This document shows positions 61,518 to 64,000 of a DNA stretch of 64,000 bases, piece after piece (positions within the stretch are counted from its first letter, which is position 1; each line of letters opens with the position of its first letter). This DNA comes from Cellulophaga baltica (GTDB lineage Bacteria; Bacteroidota; Bacteroidia; Flavobacteriales; Flavobacteriaceae). The DNA is taken from contig NZ_JAHKQN010000036.1 in NCBI RefSeq assembly GCF_018861125.1, forward strand, positions 45,309 through 109,308. The letters run 5' to 3'. A program made the position numbers and the translations under genes. Below the pieces are notes generated by a model, which saw nothing but the letters and a program-made list of their open reading frames with translations, did not search any database and was not told the origin of the DNA.

Positions 61518-63006
61518 AATCGTAATTAGCGTTAAAGATTTGAACACATTTTTTAATACTATTGTTTCTAAGGTTGTTTAAGTGTCTCGTAAATTGTTCT
61601 ACGAATAAATCTTCATTTTTTAAATTATTAAAAATGGAATCTATTTCTAAAAATAATTTCGGATTTTGGTGTGAAAGAGCTGCGGTTCTAATAAGTTTAT
61701 TACTTAATGAATCTGATATTTGAAACGAAATATTGTTGTCATCTACACCATCATTATACTTACACCATGCAGCAATAATAAATGCACCGCAATCTATAGT
61801 TTCGTTATTTATTAATTGCTTTTCAATAATTGGGACTATAAAAATTGGAATTTTAGTAGAACTCTCTTTGCAAACCCTGGTTAGTTTGTCATTAATATAT
61901 GGGTTTTTGTACCTTGTAAATAACTCTTCTTTGTAGGTGTCAATGGCTTCAGGTTTAATTGTAGTTAGGTTGGGGGCTACCTCGTTGCTAATATAGTGCT
62001 CTAAAAATTTAATAAAATCATCATCGTTAGCTGCTTCATGTACTTTTGTGTATCCGTGTAATGTGCCTAGAATTCCTAAAATTGAATGCCCAGCATTTAA
62101 TACATGTAGTTTCATGTTTTCAAACGGTACAATGCTTTTTACAAATTTAACACCAACTTTTTCCCAATTCGGTCTTTCAAATAAAAAGTCATCTTCGATA
62201 ATCCAATCGGTAAATGACTCACAAACAACAGGCCATTGATCGTAGGTAGAAAATCCCTTTTTTAAGTAGTTGATGTCTTTGGAGTCAGTGACAGTTGTAA
62301 TTCTGTCAACCATTGTATTAGGAAAACGAGTATTTTCTTCAAGCCAAGGTAGTAATTCAGGTTCATTTTTGCTTACGTAATCTAAAAACGACCTTTTAAT
62401 AGTGTCACCATTAGATTTTATGTTGTCGCATGATAATATAGTGCAACCAGCTAAGCCTCTTTGTTTTCTTAATTTAAAAGATTGGGTTAAATAACCGTAT
62501 ACCGTTTTTGGATTGAATTTGTTTATACTGTCTTCTTCAATTTCAGGATGATTTATATTAAATTCTCCAGTAATTTCATTTAAATGATACCCATCTTCAG
62601 CAATTGTTAGTGATATAATCTTAATATCGGGCTTGGCAATGCGTTCAATTACGGCAATAGGGTTTTCAGGTCCATATAAATATTCTATAATAGAACCTAT
62701 TACTATATTTTCATGATTTCCATTTGAATCTTTGACCATTAAAGTGTATAAACCATCTTGATCCTTTAGTATATTGTAAAGGCTTCTGTCGGAATCCAGT
62801 AAATCAACACCACAAATACCATAATTAAGTTCTTTGTGATTTTCAATTAACTTATGAAGGTAATGCGCTTGGTGTGCTCTATGAGTATCTGTTACACCTA
62901 TATGTATAATACTTGTCTGTATTTTATCTCTATCGTATTTAGGTACTGCTATATTTTCAGATAAAGTATTAATGTTTTCAGTATTTAAGTAAAAAAAATC
63001 AGGCAT
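61516..63006 (-). CDS. Second mannitol dehydrogenase-like protein, degenerate cofactor loop
   Basis: 496 residues, colinear with the dehydrogenase at 59066 (RAHQAHYLHKL, NILKDQDGLYTLMVKD, PKTVYGYLTQSFKLRKQRG, CDNIKSNGDTI, FPNTMVDRITTVTDS). The catalytic Lys-Asn-His segment is kept (FENMKLHVLNAGHSILG), but the glycine-rich loop GIGGFHRAH reads GVTDTHRAH, so NAD binding may be altered or lost. Convergent with the operon. It may act on another polyol or be non-catalytic. Confidence 0.85.
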   Translation of the reverse strand: MPDFFYLNTENINTLSENIAVPKYDRDKIQTSIIHIGVTDTHRAHQAHYLHKLIENHKELNYGICGVDLLDSDRSLYNILKDQDGLYTLMVKDSNGNHENIVIGSIIEYLYGPENPIAVIERIAKPDIKIISLTIAEDGYHLNEITGEFNINHPEIEEDSINKFNPKTVYGYLTQSFKLRKQRGLAGCTILSCDNIKSNGDTIKRSFLDYVSKNEPELLPWLEENTRFPNTMVDRITTVTDSKDINYLKKGFSTYDQWPVVCESFTDWIIEDDFLFERPNWEKVGVKFVKSIVPFENMKLHVLNAGHSILGILGTLHGYTKVHEAANDDDFIKFLEHYISNEVAPNLTTIKPEAIDTYKEELFTRYKNPYINDKLTRVCKESSTKIPIFIVPIIEKQLINNETIDCGAFIIAAWCKYNDGVDDNNISFQISDSLSNKLIRTAALSHQNPKLFLEIDSIFNNLKNEDLFVEQFTRHLNNLRNNSIKKCVQIFNANYD

Positions 63007-63007
63007 G

Positions 63008-63064
63008 CTAAACTATGTGTGGTTTAATATCAGGAACTGGTGTTGGATTATGGTAGTAATCCAT
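63008..63064 (-). CDS. 18-residue leader ORF before the second dehydrogenase
   Basis: ATG at 63062-63064 to TAG at 63008-63010, peptide MDYYHNPTPVPDIKPHIV, stopping 1 bp before the ATG of the dehydrogenase gene. It may be a translated leader or the remaining N-terminus of a deleted gene. The rest of the 63065-63228 interval shows only AT-rich sequence and the promoter at 63200. Confidence 0.35.
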   Translation of the reverse strand: MDYYHNPTPVPDIKPHIV

Positions 63065-63199
63065 TATGTAAAATATATTGAAATGTGGGAGTCTAATTTA
63101 AAGTATAAAATTACTTAATTTTTTTTTTAATCTCCTATTATATAAGAATGATTAATTGTGATATTATATGTATTTATGATTAAGGCATTAGCGTTTTTT

Positions 63200-63207
63200 T
63201 ATATTTG
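63200..63207 (+). promoter_or_regulatory. -7 box of the NrtR-like regulator gene
   Basis: TATATTTG fits TAnnTTTG, 21 bp upstream of the ATG at 63229. No copy of the palindrome at 54490 is seen here. Confidence 0.6.
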
Positions 63208-63228
63208 TTATCTGATTGGTTTTAAAAT

Positions 63229-63954
63229 ATGGATTTTAGGAAAAGAGATAATGTAACCGTTGACTGTGTTGTTTTTGGTTTAGATTCAAATGGTTTGCAT
63301 GTTTTATTGCGCAATAGAACTTTAAATATGTATGATGATGACTATCCTATAATAGATGATTGGATAGTTACCGGGTATTATGTATTTAAAAGTAAAACTC
63401 TAGAAGAATCTGCTGATCTTATCTTTAAAGAGATAACAGGTTTAAGTAATGTTGATAAAATGCAATTCAAAACTTACGGAAATCCAAACCGCATGAAGTC
63501 TGATAAAGACATATTATGGGTAAGAAGTCGTGGTGTTAAAACGCAAACTATGACTACTGCATACTACTATGCATTGCCATTAGGTACAGTGAAGCTTAAA
63601 CATGATGGTTTTAAATGGTTTTTATATGGTGAATTGCCAGAGCTAGGGTTTGATCATAGTAAAATTGTAGAGGATGCATATGAAGATTTAAAAAGGAAGA
63701 TAATGATAGAACCTATTATATTTGATTTTCTTCCTCCTAAGTTTACATTAAATGATCTGCAATTTGCATATGAGGCTATATTTAATATTGAAATAGATAA
63801 TCGTAACTTTCGTAAGAAGGTGTTGAGTAAGTCTTATGTTGTTGGTACAAATGAGAAGCGTAAGGGGGTCTCGAAGAAACCATCTAAGTTATATTTCTTT
63901 AGTAGAGAAATATATGATGAGGTAAAAGGGAAGGATTACCTTGTAAGTATATAA
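63229..63954 (+). CDS. NrtR-like (Nudix-related) transcriptional regulator
   Basis: 241 residues: N-terminal Nudix-like domain (VTVDCVVFGLDSNGLHVLLRNR, DDWIVTGYYVFKSKTLEESADLIFKEITGL) and C-terminal winged helix (FTLNDLQFAYEAIFNIEIDNRNFRKKVLSKSYV, KPSKLYFF). The Nudix box lacks the catalytic REuxEE core, so it is a sensor rather than a hydrolase. In Bacteroidota this family regulates sugar catabolism. It flanks the polyol operon and probably controls it through the palindrome at 54490-54510. Confidence 0.88.
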   Translation: MDFRKRDNVTVDCVVFGLDSNGLHVLLRNRTLNMYDDDYPIIDDWIVTGYYVFKSKTLEESADLIFKEITGLSNVDKMQFKTYGNPNRMKSDKDILWVRSRGVKTQTMTTAYYYALPLGTVKLKHDGFKWFLYGELPELGFDHSKIVEDAYEDLKRKIMIEPIIFDFLPPKFTLNDLQFAYEAIFNIEIDNRNFRKKVLSKSYVVGTNEKRKGVSKKPSKLYFFSREIYDEVKGKDYLVSI

Positions 63955-64000
63955 TAGTGTAGACAAGGACTAATGGGGGTAAAAAGTGTTTTTGATTAAA

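Overview
The window looks like chromosome from a marine member of the Flavobacteriaceae (Bacteroidota). The DNA is AT-rich. Promoters match the Bacteroidota pattern TTG-N19-TAnnTTTG rather than -35/-10 boxes, Shine-Dalgarno sequences are mostly absent, and the gene families (SusC/SusD, RteC, DUF6520, TPR-type histidine kinases) are typical of that group.

Region A (1-31000) is a mobile element or its remains, lying next to a tRNA-Lys gene. Its left part holds a partial OLD-like ATPase, a DnaC-like ATPase, a replication-type protein with an 11-residue tandem repeat, an excisionase-like HTH protein and an XRE regulator. The cargo follows: a SusC/SusD pair with a TlpA-like protein whose active site is CxxS; a convergent operon of MauE-like protein, anchored exported protein and DUF6520 cysteine peptide; a PAS-AraC regulator; a STAS-like protein; and a fused PLP alpha-oxoamine synthase/GNAT enzyme. 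The module ends with rteC, and a tyrosine integrase stands at the tRNA end. Conjugation genes are not visible here; the left end lies outside the window.

Region B (17173-29395) is a 12.2 kb island that splits rteC from the integrase. It is bracketed by a 285 bp direct repeat made of the 3' ends of those two genes. It carries a decayed Fic gene, an exported nuclease-like protein, several lipoproteins, a tight eight-gene operon (DUF1508, Excalibur, TerB-like, four-TM coiled-coil, VWA-like lipoprotein, DUF4236, DUF4177, YidD-like), a cluster of tiny ORFs and a TPR histidine kinase/LuxR response regulator pair. Three copies of a dyad (TTACnGAAATCtGTAA) stand at the same spacing, 21 bp, from a -7 box. 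I infer that this two-component system controls the eight-gene operon, the small ORFs and a membrane protein gene.

Region C (31064-54237) is core chromosome: tRNA-Lys, aroK, a PyrR-like enzyme, an S4 protein, tgt, an LptG/LptF-type permease, an EamA transporter, accA, dnaB, a DUF4374/TonB receptor pair, a racemase gene broken by a perfect 19 bp palindrome, a TetR-controlled redox/detoxification cluster, and the thrS-infC-rpmI-rplT operon, with infC apparently starting at AUA.

Region D (54456-64000) is a sugar-alcohol utilisation locus: outer-membrane beta-barrel, ribose-type ABC importer, mannitol dehydrogenase and PfkB fructokinase in one operon behind a promoter with a 21 bp palindrome, then a divergent second dehydrogenase and a NrtR-like regulator. 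The likely route is mannitol to fructose to fructose 6-phosphate.
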